NCBI RefSeq assembly: GCF_933775445.1
Contig: NC_065878.1
Coordinates: 22,084,395 to 22,148,394, forward strand
Origin: Argentina anserina
Taxonomy: Eukaryota; Streptophyta; Magnoliopsida; Rosales; Rosaceae
Direction of reading: 5' to 3'
Length of the DNA stretch: 64,000 nucleotides
Shown here: one piece after another, positions 13,165 to 23,883 of the stretch
Layout of the letters: every line of letters starts with the position of its first letter
Numbering within the stretch: position 1 is the first letter of the stretch
Position numbers and translations under genes: made by a program
The notes under the pieces: generated by a model
Told to the model about the DNA's origin: nothing
Databases searched by the model: none
What the model saw: only the letters and a program-made list of their open reading frames with translations

Positions 13165-13480
13165 CAGTTAACAAAGCACTGGAGCAGAAACAGCGTATGA
13201 ACTATGAATTACAGAGAAATATCAAAAGAATAAAAAAACAGTGGGGATTCAAGTTTTTTCAAGAATAATAAGATAAATTAAACATTTATGAAACGTACTC
13301 AGTGCTGGAAAACTCATAGAGTCTGCCCTTCTGAGAGAACACGATGACTGCAACTTCAGCATCGCAGAGAACCGAAAGCTCATAAGCCTTCTTCAACAGC
13401 CCACTTCGACGTTTTGAAAAGGTTACCTGCCTGCTTGTCGCATTTTCAATTCTTTTCATCTCTATTTTCCCCCTCACCAT
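8481..13480 (-). CDS. AGL71/AGL72-like: SOC1-clade MIKC MADS-box transcription factor
   Basis: Seven coding exons fit on the minus strand with GT-AG borders: 13480-13299, 10081-10000, 9286-9225 (approximate), 9119-9020, 8937-8896, 8777-8736 and 8648-8481. The lengths 182/82/62/100/42/42/168 are typical of MIKC genes and give 225 residues. Residues 1-60 are the MADS DNA-binding and dimerisation domain ([18 protein letters not shown], then [20 protein letters not shown]). A linker, a keratin-like K domain (about 88-170; [31 protein letters not shown]) and a C terminus ending near [10 protein letters not shown] follow. That tail corresponds to the SOC1 motif. The family acts in the nucleus as CArG-box-binding dimers promoting flowering. 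[12 protein letters not shown] and the conserved neighbours favour the AGL42/71/72 branch over SOC1 itself. An acceptor-like ATAG just before GAGATGG suggests an additional 5'-UTR intron. The 42-nt sixth exon relies on an 87-nt intron. Confidence 0.9.
9505..9715. repeat. Local tandem duplication in MADS intron
   Basis: Two imperfect copies of roughly 100 bp, starting near 9510 and 9625, share gatttgacatatcaca, then 'atcaa.ctaacac' and 'caaatactagt'. They lie inside the intron between coding exons 2 and 3. Confidence 0.6.
10195..10470. repeat. Dispersed AT-rich repeat, copy 1
   Basis: This segment shares an ordered set of words with 19545-19800: attacaattttattgaact, gacaacaaatttat, cttgtaaaat followed by gtgaa.taattac, and a closing acatg.gggtac-like string. 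It is a diverged interspersed repeat of unassigned class, here in MADS intron 1. Confidence 0.55.
10579..10986 (-). mobile_element. Cassandra-type TRIM retrotransposon
   Basis: A minus-strand element flanked by the 5-bp target duplication tagac (10574-10578 and 10987-10991). The 5' LTR is 10760-10986 and the 3' LTR 10579-10648. A primer-binding site TGGTATCAGAGC, complementary to initiator Met-tRNA, abuts the 5' LTR at 10745-10756. The purine-rich tract GGAGAGGGGA precedes the 3' LTR. The 5' LTR contains a 5S-rRNA-like core. The 3' LTR keeps both LTR ends but has lost about 157 bp including that core. There is no coding capacity, as expected of terminal-repeat retrotransposons in miniature. 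It lies in intron 1 of the MADS gene, same orientation. Confidence 0.88.
10847..10915 (-). promoter_or_regulatory. 5S-rRNA-like internal RNA polymerase III promoter in the Cassandra LTR
   Basis: On the minus strand the LTR reads ACTCCGAAGTTAAGC then TTGCTCGGGC, followed by GATGGGTGACTCACTGGGAA. These correspond to the A-box/intermediate element and C-box of plant 5S rRNA genes. The surrounding LTR lacks the rest of a normal 5S gene, so this is the retrotransposon-borne copy and not a 5S rRNA gene. Confidence 0.8.
12285..12656. mobile_element. Inverted-repeat element A set in TA repeats
   Basis: The left arm (aagttt.aactctgaaatt, then tttcggtcaaattttttcat, then aaattttcatctaatt) reappears reverse-complemented on the right (aattagatgaaattttg, then atgaaaaaatttgaccg, ending cttcactctgg). 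It is a long imperfect palindrome flanked on both sides by (TA)n tracts at 12265-12289 and 12654-12682. This is a MITE-like structure without coding capacity, within MADS intron 1. Confidence 0.6.
12683..13132. mobile_element. Inverted-repeat element B set in TA repeats
   Basis: A second palindrome of about 450 bp. The left arm (gaattttcatttttgatcaa, gttttcacatctccacc, atatctaggttataacgta) is mirrored on the right (attacctagatattcgatgg, gaaatgtgaaaactcgat, atgaaaattcg). It also carries the cttcactctgg end word of element A and sits between TA tracts (12654-12682 and 13133-13163). Probably a related, older or composite copy. Confidence 0.6.
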
Positions 13481-15487
13481 CTCCTATAAACACATCACAA
13501 CATCACCGTCAGATGATCAGATCCATAAACTCTTTCAAAAATTGATAAAGACAGTATATTTAAGAAAAACAAAAGAAGAAAATAACAAAGAAAGAAGAAG
13601 AAGATCGAGTTATAACTTAGAACCTGGACAGTCAAATCCCAGGAAAGGTTTAATTTACAACCTTCAAAGAAAGTATCAAAACACAAATCTTACACAGAAA
13701 CAAAACCCCAAAAACTTGTCAACTTCAAGTTTCTAAAAACAGAAACCAAGGACCCAGTAATAACTGTTTAGCAAACAAAGGACTGCTTGATTTACACAGA
13801 AATGGAAAAACAGATCAGAAACCCTAGAAATAGAGGAGCAGTGCAGACAACTCAAATACGAAACGACTTTATATCCTTATATCCGATTCTAGAAATGTCG
13901 ACGATGTACCAGCGTCTTTACTCTCAGTCCACACAACCCTTTATTTCCATATTCATCAATACCTCTCTTCCATTATTCTCCATGTCTTTCTCTGTTTCGC
14001 AAGTGCCTACCCCACAAAGCAACAAATAATCGCAAGCAAAATAAAACAAAGAGGGAAAGAGAGAAATAAAAGTAATGCAGGGATGCTCGAACCACTCCTT
14101 CTCATTTGCTTATCTTGTTTTGGCAAGATTTAAAAAGAAAACAGAAAATGGCTGAAATGTTTCTCTCAAAAAGTCTGATGAAGATGATTTTTTAAGATCT
14201 TTCTCTTTCGATTTTCCAGATTTAAATGTTTTAAATGAAGTCTCCAGTAAGGTTTCATCGTACACTGACGTGAGTGACGAGCCAATAGGAGCGGGCCAAC
14301 AACATGTCACGTGGCTAACATTGAGATTGAGCGGCGAGTCAATTTGTACTTTTTCCGATTTCTTTTTAAAGAATTAATACGGAACCTAATAACTTTTAAG
14401 AAGAAAACGATATTTGGGAAAGAAGTCCCGGCAGCAGAATGTGTAAGAGAAGTCGAGGAAGAACCAGAATCCGGAAGCAGATCTATATATGTGAAAATGT
14501 CTTTGGACTAGCAAGGTCAAATGTGTTTGTTGCGAATGATAATATGTTGTTGAGTATATGTTACTTTTCAATCAGACATTATATTAGTACTCAGTAAGTC
14601 AAGCTGAAGAAACTCTAGCTTGTTTTGTTGTTTTATTCTGTTACAATTTCTAGTACGTAATTAGTAGTTTTTGAATGATACTTTTCAATCGGTGAATTGA
14701 GGTGAAGAAACAACATGCTCGTTTGTTTGGTTTATTTGTAACAAGTTACAATAAAATTCTTATCATCGTATGTTTCCAAATCCGTTATTCTTTTGTTATT
14801 CTCAGTTTGTTAATGTTAGGTTACATACTTGAAAGTTGAATAGAACTCGCCACCATTGATCACATAATATTGCTTAAATAGATTTTTATCGATCATTAAT
14901 GTAACCTAATAATTATGAAAGTATTAGCAGCTATATATTTAATCTGCTTGATATCGTATACAAAATTATTTCCCTTCTTAGGTCATTTTAAAATGCCATG
15001 AAATCTTGCACTGAGAGTTGGCCGGTGCAATGATGAAAGTTGGTAGATGAGGTCCCAAATGAAGACCTAGCTTCTTCCCCGAGAACAGAAATAGTAAAAG
15101 TTTAACCTTTTACCTTATTAATATCATCGCTACTTGAACAAAATATCATGAGCTAATAGCCTAATACAACAGTGAGGCTATATATCTAAAGGGGAATAAG
15201 ATCGATAAAGACAACTTTGTCAAATAAAGTGGTGCATCCATTTACAATCCATAGTGGCGCAATAAGAACACAAAATGCTTGAATAGTATCAATACAGTAT
15301 TTGATACTATTAGGGACCTCTATATATTAGATGGTGAAGTATGCATTATGATTGCATACTATGGACAAAAAACGAACCCTAAAAAGAAGAGAAAAAAAGT
15401 TTGAAGCATTCTTGGCCCATTAAGCCCAAGCCCTCATCGTCCGCATGTAATGATGGTGAACTAAAAAAAATAAAACAGAGGAGTCGT
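13481..15487. other. MADS upstream region and shared spacer with the 2OG oxygenase gene
   Basis: About 2 kb between the divergent MADS (minus) and 2OG oxygenase (plus) start codons. The part next to the MADS gene is purine-rich on plus (pyrimidine-rich leader on minus), compatible with a 5' UTR and leader intron. No clear TATA box or CArG box could be assigned. Confidence 0.4.
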
Positions 15488-16594
15488 ATGGCTGAAACAG
15501 AAACAAGAAAGAGGAAGATGGGAGAGAGAAGAGAAGCTGATTCCGGTTCCAGAAAGACAACACCAACGTGGCCAACAGTCAAACCGAAACAAAATAGTCA
15601 GATAACCCGTCTCAAAGACAATGATCTTTTCACTGTAAGAATCCATTCGTTTTTATCCTCAAAGTTCTGGGTTCAAAATTCAATCTTTCACTGACTTAGC
15701 TTGTTGTTTCCAATGCATTCAGGTACCCAATTTCTTCACATCTGCAGAATCGAAGGCTTTTGTTAATGTTGCAGAGTCTATTGGGTTTGTTCACCAAGGA
15801 AGTCTTGGCCCAACGAAAGGTGAAGCGTTTAGAGACAATGATAGAATCTCTGTTAACGATCCTGTTCTTGCTGATTCAATATGGAATTCTGGGCTCAGTA
15901 AATTGTTTTCTGACATCAAAATTCGACGGGAGGTTGCTGTAGGCTTGAATCCTAATATCAGATTCTATAGGTTGGATGTGCTCGAACTCGTTACATTAAT
16001 GCTTTGAGAATCGCTTCTCTGTTTGATAATTTGGATGTTTGAGTTCTGTTGCAATTTGGGTTCATAAAGTTTGTTGCTTTTTGTTGAAATGGACATTTAG
16101 GTACAAGGCTGGTCAGCGATTTGGGAGGCATATTGATGAAAGTGTTGATCTTGAAGATGGAAAACGCACACATTATACTTTGTTGATATATTTGAGTGGT
16201 GGTTCTAAACCGAAAGCGAAAAATGATGTGAGTAGTGCTCAGGTTTCATCCTTGGAGCCTCTGGTTGGAGGAGAGACCGTCTTCTATGGCTCAAGGAATA
16301 GTGTTGTGGCTGAGGTAGTAGGCTCTCTTTTTAGTCACACAACATTAATGTTTATACCTCTTTGTTTTATGTTCAACTCTGGTATGATATATAATCTTAT
16401 CAGTCTTGAAGTTGTTTAGCAGAGTTTTATGGACTAGGTATTACTTGTTGATGTTGCTCAAAATAATGCAGGTGGCTCCCATGGAAGGGATGGCGCTTCT
16501 ACACTTGCATGGGCACAAATGTATGCTGCATGAAGCTCGAAATGTTACTAAGGGTATCAAGTATGTGTTTCGTTCAGATGTTGTATTTGCTTGA
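15488..16594 (+). CDS. 2-oxoglutarate/Fe(II)-dependent oxygenase, prolyl-4-hydroxylase-like fold
   Basis: Four exons join in frame: 15488-15634, 15723-15970, 16101-16314 and 16472-16594, all GT-AG, giving 243 residues. The basic N-terminal 45 residues look disordered. The jelly-roll core begins at VPNFFTSAE. The iron triad is visible as GRHIDES (His142, Asp144) and MLHEAR (His223). KYVFRSDVVF near the end supplies the likely 2-oxoglutarate-binding basic residue (Lys233 or Arg237). No signal peptide or membrane segment is seen. That argues against an ER collagen-type prolyl hydroxylase and for a soluble oxygenase whose substrate cannot be told from sequence. It is convergent with the peroxidase downstream. 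From memory it matches the At5g51880 family in sequence type and position. Confidence 0.9.
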
Positions 16595-17406
16595 TGTAAG
16601 TACTGGATGATCTTTGATATAAACATGTGTAATGTGAGTGTTTCTGAGTTTCTCGATAACTAAAAGAATATAGTACCTGACATGTTAACCATCTATTCAT
16701 TGTTGATCTGAATTTTCTTTGTTCTTCTGATGTTATATACAATCTAGCAGCAAAGAGTAATATCCATTTGAAATCCTGTTTTCTGGTTGATAAACTAGAA
16801 ACAGAAACTATTAGATACATCCTTGACTATAGGGAAAATCATAATAATGGTCTCGCCCTGCCTTAAGATATGATAGAAGCAGATGGTAGTTTTGTGATAA
16901 TATGCACCTCACCTGAGCTACCATCGCTTAGGAAGTTTAATTAGTGATCCTTTGCAGCGTCATGACTGCAAGTAACAGTTAACTAGCTAAACGACTGCTT
17001 GTAAGAGTATATCCGATTATATACAATGTTGCAAGTTATTTTCTAGGCTGTTTAACCTTCCAGGAACACTTTGTTGCATGGAGTGATGCTGGAGTCGCAC
17101 ATATCGATTCGCTTAGGGTTATCAATTGATTTGAGTTTGCCTTACAGACGAATATTGGTGATTGTTCTGTTTATTATCTTCCTGAATTCTGATCAGTGTC
17201 AGTGTTTTACCAACATGCATGCTTGTGATATTAGTATTACTGAGACCAAATTTTACAGAATACAAGGACTGTAAATATACCAAAAGATAAACAAGTTTAT
17301 TTTTATTGAATCTCATAACAAGATCAAAACTGCATTATGATTTGTGAATAGGCAATTGCACATACATGTTAGAAAAAAGTCTTTGGGCTGTTATTATTAT
17401 CTCTGC
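16595..17406. other. Intergenic spacer between convergent genes
   Basis: About 0.8 kb between the stops of the 2OG oxygenase and the peroxidase. It should contain both 3' UTRs. No further gene or clear repeat is seen. Confidence 0.5.
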
Positions 17407-18617
<1,211 letters not shown>

Positions 18618-19544
18618 TTATGCGGGGACGAAAAAGAGAAGCTATCGACAGAATACACAAATCAGAGATGAAATGCAAGCTCAAGGTTAATGGAAACTCT
18701 TTCCAATCGACCAGTACATATAAGCGAGGACACAATTCATGTACAAATATATAATTAATGATATATTGTACTTCAAAGGTACTCCATTGAAGAACAACCT
18801 GTATATCAATGCTAAAAATTTGACTATATGTACTACACCTAATTTAAGCGTTCAGTCCGTCTGTGTGCTTTGAGACCAAGGATATGCACCTAAGCTTGTA
18901 CATCTTGTACTCTTGTATAATAAAAATTTAATTGAGTAGATTAAAATGGAAATGTCCCAAAGAAAAGCAAAGTTCGTATAACTGTTGGTTTGTATCTATC
19001 AGGTTGGTTTATGTGAACGGTTGGTAAGAATAATAATATATATGCAAACAAGTTGGGAGTAGAACATGTGTTTCTACGTGATCATCACATACTTCATTTT
19101 GCAAGTATGTTTTTCTCTTTTGGCATTACTCAAAATATGATAACAAATCTAAATTGATTGCACATATAGACAAGAATCAAACATATCATTAACTGACTCT
19201 AATTATTGATGAACTGGCTTATATATTCTGGAGCTAGTTCATATGATAATTCTAATGATCCAGAAAGACAGAAACCCTTCCTATATAGAAAGTAACAGAA
19301 AATTGCAGAAGTGTATGATGCACACCTTCCCAAATATCCCATTATGGTTCCTCACTTCCTCACTTTTGTCCATATATACCACAAAAGCTATCTGAACTTC
19401 GGCGATTAGAGCTCTTCTTCCCCAATTCAAAATTAGTCTGCTGTTAAAAAAAAAAATTCCAAACCCATAGAAATTATTTACCATCTCAAGGGATTGTCTA
19501 TGGTACGAGAATGTATACCATACAAACATTTGCAATTGATTGAA
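18618..19544. other. Peroxidase upstream region, otherwise empty
   Basis: AT-rich spacer upstream of the minus-strand peroxidase. Many TATA-like words occur, but none can be singled out as the core promoter. Confidence 0.4.
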
Positions 19545-19800
19545 CAAAATTACAATGTTGACAACAATTTTATTGAACTAAATTACGACATTGACAACAA
19601 AATTATCACATTTATTTTACACATTTACATATAATTGAATAACAGTACCATCATTACAACAATTTGTTAAAAAACTTGTAAAATGTTGTAAGTGAAATAA
19701 TTACCTATAATATAACTATAATTACTTAAATAATTATTTATTTTACCATAATGACGACAAATTTATAGTCATATTGATACATGTGGGTACCATATACCGG
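19545..19800. repeat. Dispersed AT-rich repeat, copy 2
   Basis: Matches the segment at 10195-10470 in ordered words (attacaatgttgacaacaat, attttattgaact, gacgacaaatttat, acatgtgggtac). The match stops next to the LINE remnant. Confidence 0.55.
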
Positions 19801-19807
19801 TGTCTAC

Positions 19808-20992
19808 CAAAGAAAATTCCCACAATCTTCGAAAATATGTTTAGCATCCACCACATGAAGAAAGCAGAAGGGAAATTTTATGTCCTCGAGCTGAACTCTC
19901 TTTGTCAACAGTGCGGCTCGAGTAGGTAGAATCCCCTCGAGGAGGCGCCATGCATGCAACTTCAGCTAAGGAGGAACACTAACTCTCCACAATTTTTGTA
20001 CCCGACACCACTCCTATTATCAGAGTTTGAAGATGATGCCCTAGTCTCCATAATTTCCATCAACCTTGCAACATGGTACCCGTTTTTAACTGTGTAAACT
20101 CCTTTCTTTATCAAAACTAGAAAGAGAGATAGGAGGAAGTTACCTATAGGTAAAAGTAGAGGTTTGGAAGTTATTTGTGAAGATAGTGGGGGAAGTTGTG
20201 TAAAATTATTCACTATCGTTTTAATTTAATTTTTATATATTGTTGTTTACATATTAAAAATTTATTAAAAATAAAATATAGTGAAGGATTTTAATGTATT
20301 TTCACATGCGTTTTAGTTGATAAAACATGTTTGATTATTAATAGTATAGATGTCGGACGCAAAAGTCGGTCATCTCCAACATCAAGCTCAAAGGAATCAG
20401 AGGAAATACTCTCGATTTCACTATCAGTGAGCAACTCTCGCAAAAACCAAATGTTCCACTCACCATTTTTAGTATCGATAAGATCACAAACCATAAGATC
20501 TTCAGTACCAAAATTACCAATGTACCATGCATGGGAAGAGAATATGGCTGGAAACCATAAGGCATAGGGAGCCAAGCATCGTCCCACACCAAAATACTCT
20601 CCCGGCCCCTGGTCCAATTTGATACCTCAGACCTTTCTTCAAGAGCTCTCTACCCTTTACTATGCTTCTCTAAGTATAAGAACATCCTTGTTAGCCTGCA
20701 ATTCAGCTTTCATAAAATCTCCATGTGGAAAGTACTTAGCCTTGAACACCTGTGCAATAAACGAACTTGGCTATCTGATCAAACGCCACCCCTGTTTCGG
20801 TAAAAGAACAGTGTTAAACAGTGACATATCACGGAACCCTAATCCACCTTCATTCTTCGGAACACAACTTTTCCCACCTTCTCCAATGAATTCTACGCTC
20901 CCCACCCTTCTCACCCCACCAAAATTTTGCCATATGCCTATATGAGTGAGCTTGTGTTTGCACGAGTGAATTGGGTCAACGTGGAGATCCAC
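19808..20992 (-). pseudogene. LINE retrotransposon remnant, C-terminal reverse-transcriptase region
   Basis: Minus-strand translations in several frames give typical plant L1 polyprotein text: PKNEGGLGFRDMSLFN and LLPKQGWRLI (start of the zf-RVT region), DLIDTKNGEWN, then AWRLLEGILPTRAALL and a Cys/His-containing FPFCFLHVVDAKH stretch. Frameshifts and stops interrupt the frame, and a separate AT-rich repeat splits it between DDRLLRPTS (about 20345) and KKGVYTVKNGYHVA (about 20115). The endonuclease, the main polymerase domain and a poly(A) end are absent. Confidence 0.75.
20118..20345. mobile_element. AT-rich MITE-like repeat nested in the LINE remnant
   Basis: This block interrupts the LINE coding text and resembles 54535-54727. 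Shared words are gaggaagtta, gtgaagata, atattaaaaatttat, aaaaataaaatatagt, ttttcaca and taatagtatag. Ends and target duplication could not be defined. Confidence 0.55.
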
Positions 20993-21038
20993 ACAGCCAC
21001 ATTCAAAGAGAACTTACTACAATGCTAGGCCATGATAA

Positions 21039-21116
21039 GTTTTTTTTTTTTGAGTAAGCGTAGAGAGGATCAACATCTTTTTACGAAAATTTATTGAAAC
21101 GAAACAAAATACAAGT
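21039..21116 (-). mobile_element. Very short 5'-truncated retroposon with poly(A)
   Basis: A run of T at about 21040-21051 (poly(A) on minus) is followed by about 65 bp. The word catgataa flanks the segment at 21031-21038 and 21117-21124, a candidate 8-bp target duplication. The segment resembles the 3' end of the LINE at 51127-51874 (T run, then gag/aga-rich start and tttatt.aa). Confidence 0.45.
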
Positions 21117-21569
21117 CATGATAAATTGAAAACTTAACCACTCGAGTTAAATTTTATGAACAAAACTATATTCTGTTGAACTTCCAAACTAACCTAAACT
21201 TGCAAATCCAATACGCTTGTGATTGATGGGATTCAAATATATTTTCACCAGAACAACAAAGTACATTGTAAATGAGCTGTTTTACAAATCCTCTCCTAGT
21301 TTGTTGTCTCTTATACGTACTTTAAATAACATTACACTTTTTTGACTCTTGCCAAATTACTGTCTGATTTAGAATTCAGAGTAAGCAGAGTATGATCAAA
21401 GTTCTCTCTACTTTTGAACTGAACTCAAAACTTCAATCAAAACTGGACCAATGTGTGAGGTACACTTGAAATTCCCATTTCACCATTGGTGTCCAGCTTT
21501 GTTAGTCCCTCCCAAAATCTCAGTTTGCTCAAAATGAAAACTTTATAGCTGGTACAAGTAGTAATTAAT

Positions 21570-23310
21570 ATGCATTCTCTGAAATGGGTTGTCTTGGATT
21601 TGATTGGTCAATGCAAAACCTTGAGAAGTTTCAACCAAATTCATGCAAAGATTGTAACTTCAGGCCTGGCTTGCAATGACTTGGTCGCCACCAATGTTGT
21701 CAAGTTCTTGGGAAAATCTGTAACCTATTTTGATTACGCTTGTAATTTTCTGAAACAAATTAATTTTCGTGTGAACTCTTTTCCGTTTAACATGTTGATC
21801 TCTAGCTATGCTAATGGTGAAAGGTCCAGGGAGGCTGTTTTGGTTTATAGAAGGATAGTCAGAGATGGGTTTGTGCCTGATATGTTTACTATTCCGGCTG
21901 TGTTGAAATCTTGTGTTAAGTTTTCGGGGAAAGGAGAAGGTAGACAGGTTCATGGTGTGGTTGTGAAGATGAGTTTTCAGTGGGATGTGTATGTTGAGAA
22001 CTCGCTTGTGCATTTCTATAGTGTTTGTGGTGATGCTTGTAAGGTGTTTGATGATATGCGTGTGAGAAATGTGGTATCTTGGACTGGTTTGGTGTCCGGG
22101 CATGTGAAGGAAGGGATCTATGGTGAGGCTGTTCTTTTTTATGAGGATGGATGTGAGGCCGAATGTGGCGACTTTCGTTAGTGTGGTTGTGGCTTGTGGA
22201 AGGATGGGGTATTTGAATGTGGGGAAGGGGGTTCATGGATTGATTTTGAAGCATTCGTTGGGGATGGATTTGGTAGTGGGCAATGCTGTTGTGGATATGT
22301 ATGTTAAGTGTGAGAGTCTGTGTGAGGCAAAGCAGATTTTTGATGAGCTCCCTACAAGAGACATTGTGTCTTGGACTAGCTTGATAAGTGGATATATGCA
22401 GTGTAAACGTCCAAGGGAGTCGCTTGATTTGTTTTCTGAAATGCAAAATCTGGGAATACAGCCTGATAAGATTATACTTTCCAGTGTGCTTTCAGCTTGT
22501 TCCAGTCTTGGGGCTCTTGATTATGGTAGATGGGTGCACGCGTATATTGATTGCAAGGGTATCAAATAGGATGTGCATATTGGAACAGCTCTGATCGATA
22601 TGTATGCCAAGTGCGGTTGTATAAACATTGCATTGAGTACTTTCAGTGAATTGCCTTGTGGGAATGTCTCTACTTGGAATGCATATAATGCTAGGTGGTT
22701 TAGCCATGCATGGACATGGGCATCAAAAAATTTGAAGAAATGAACAGGTCTAGCATAAGGCCGAATACAATTACTTTTCTAGCCGTCTTGACAGCTTGTT
22801 GTCATTCCGGTCTGATTGATGAAGGTCGTGGGTACTTTTATCAAATGATAAGTCCACCTCACAGTCTTTCTCCAACATTAGAACACTATGGATGCATGGT
22901 TGATCTTCTATGTAGAGCTGGACTCTTGGATGAAGCTCATAGATTGATAAAGACCATGCATATGCAACCTGATGTGCCGATTTTGGGAGCTCTTCTAAGT
23001 GCTTGCAAGGCCAAAGATGATGCTGAGCTCTCTCAAGAATTATTAGACCGTCTCCTGCAACATGAGTGGCAAGATAGTGGGGCTTATGTGCTTCTATCAA
23101 ACATTTTGGCTGCTAATAAAAGATGGGCTGATGCAACAAGAATAAGGAGGTTGATGAAGAAGAGAGGTATACATTAAGGCCCCCGGCTCAAGTGTCATAG
23201 AGGTGGATGGTAAGGCTCACGAGTTTCTAGTTGGGGATACTAGGCACCGTCAGAATGAGGATATACATGTAGTGTTAGACATCCTTGCTAATACAAGCCA
23301 GTCTTAAGGG
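21570..23310 (+). pseudogene. Pentatricopeptide repeat (PPR) gene, broken
   Basis: An intronless PLS-type PPR gene spread over several frames. It starts MHSLKWVVLDLIGQCKTL and shows repeated units such as NQIHAKIVTSGL, KVFDDMRVRNVVSWTGL, QIFDELPTRDIVSWTSLISG and LEHYGCMVDLLCRAG. It ends with an E-type region (GALLSACKAKDDAE, YVLLSNILAA, APGSSVIEVDGKAHEFL). Lesions seen: a frameshift near 22130-22140 in a T-rich stretch, an in-frame TAG at 22567-22569, shifts near 22690-22740, and TAA at 23175-23177 just before KAPGSS. Intact PPR proteins bind organellar RNA; this copy should not make a full product. A partial second copy of its 3' part lies at 56387-57075. Confidence 0.85.
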
Positions 23311-23883
23311 ATTTTCGACATCCATTGTTGATGAGATAAGTATATACTTTTAACTTTCCATAGTTGACTACATTTCCTGTATTTTTCCAATATCTTAAAA
23401 ATTATGATGAATATTATAATTATAGTCTCATAAGAATGGTTATCTGATTCTCAAAAAGTATACTTGGGGCATTGATTACTACTTGAAAGTGTTTGTTACA
23501 GTCTTCATCTAATTTTTCTTTTTCTCGTTTGTGTTTTTGTTTGATCAGTTGTCATATATTGGGATTGGGGTGTTGGATGACTCTAATTCGGATACTCTCT
23601 TTAGAATGAAGGTACTTTTCTGAGCATTAAGTGAACCTCCTCTCATCAATTACTTACTTTTTCTCCCCTCTAATTGAGCTTATGAAATTTAGTTCAGTCC
23701 ATCTTAAAAAGGTCAATGACATAAATTTGTGCAAATATGACTTTTAGCTTCTTTGAAAGATTCTTTCTCTGAAATGATGAATGATGGTATATCTGTTTTC
23801 CTGTGACTTTAAATTCCAAATGTACAGAAGTCTGCAAGAATGTTTTTCTATACTTTTGATCAATTAAAATAAACATATATAAT
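23311..23883. other. Spacer between PPR pseudogene and PLP-family gene
   Basis: About 570 bp containing the 3' flanks of both genes. The first 350 bp are duplicated at 56750-57075, and part of the rest (about 23779-23852) is found again near 57185-57255. Confidence 0.5.

Noticed and set aside
21660..22446. Long antisense frames opposite the PPR gene
   Set aside because: They mirror PPR coding sequence on the other strand; His/Thr-rich composition is typical of such shadows.
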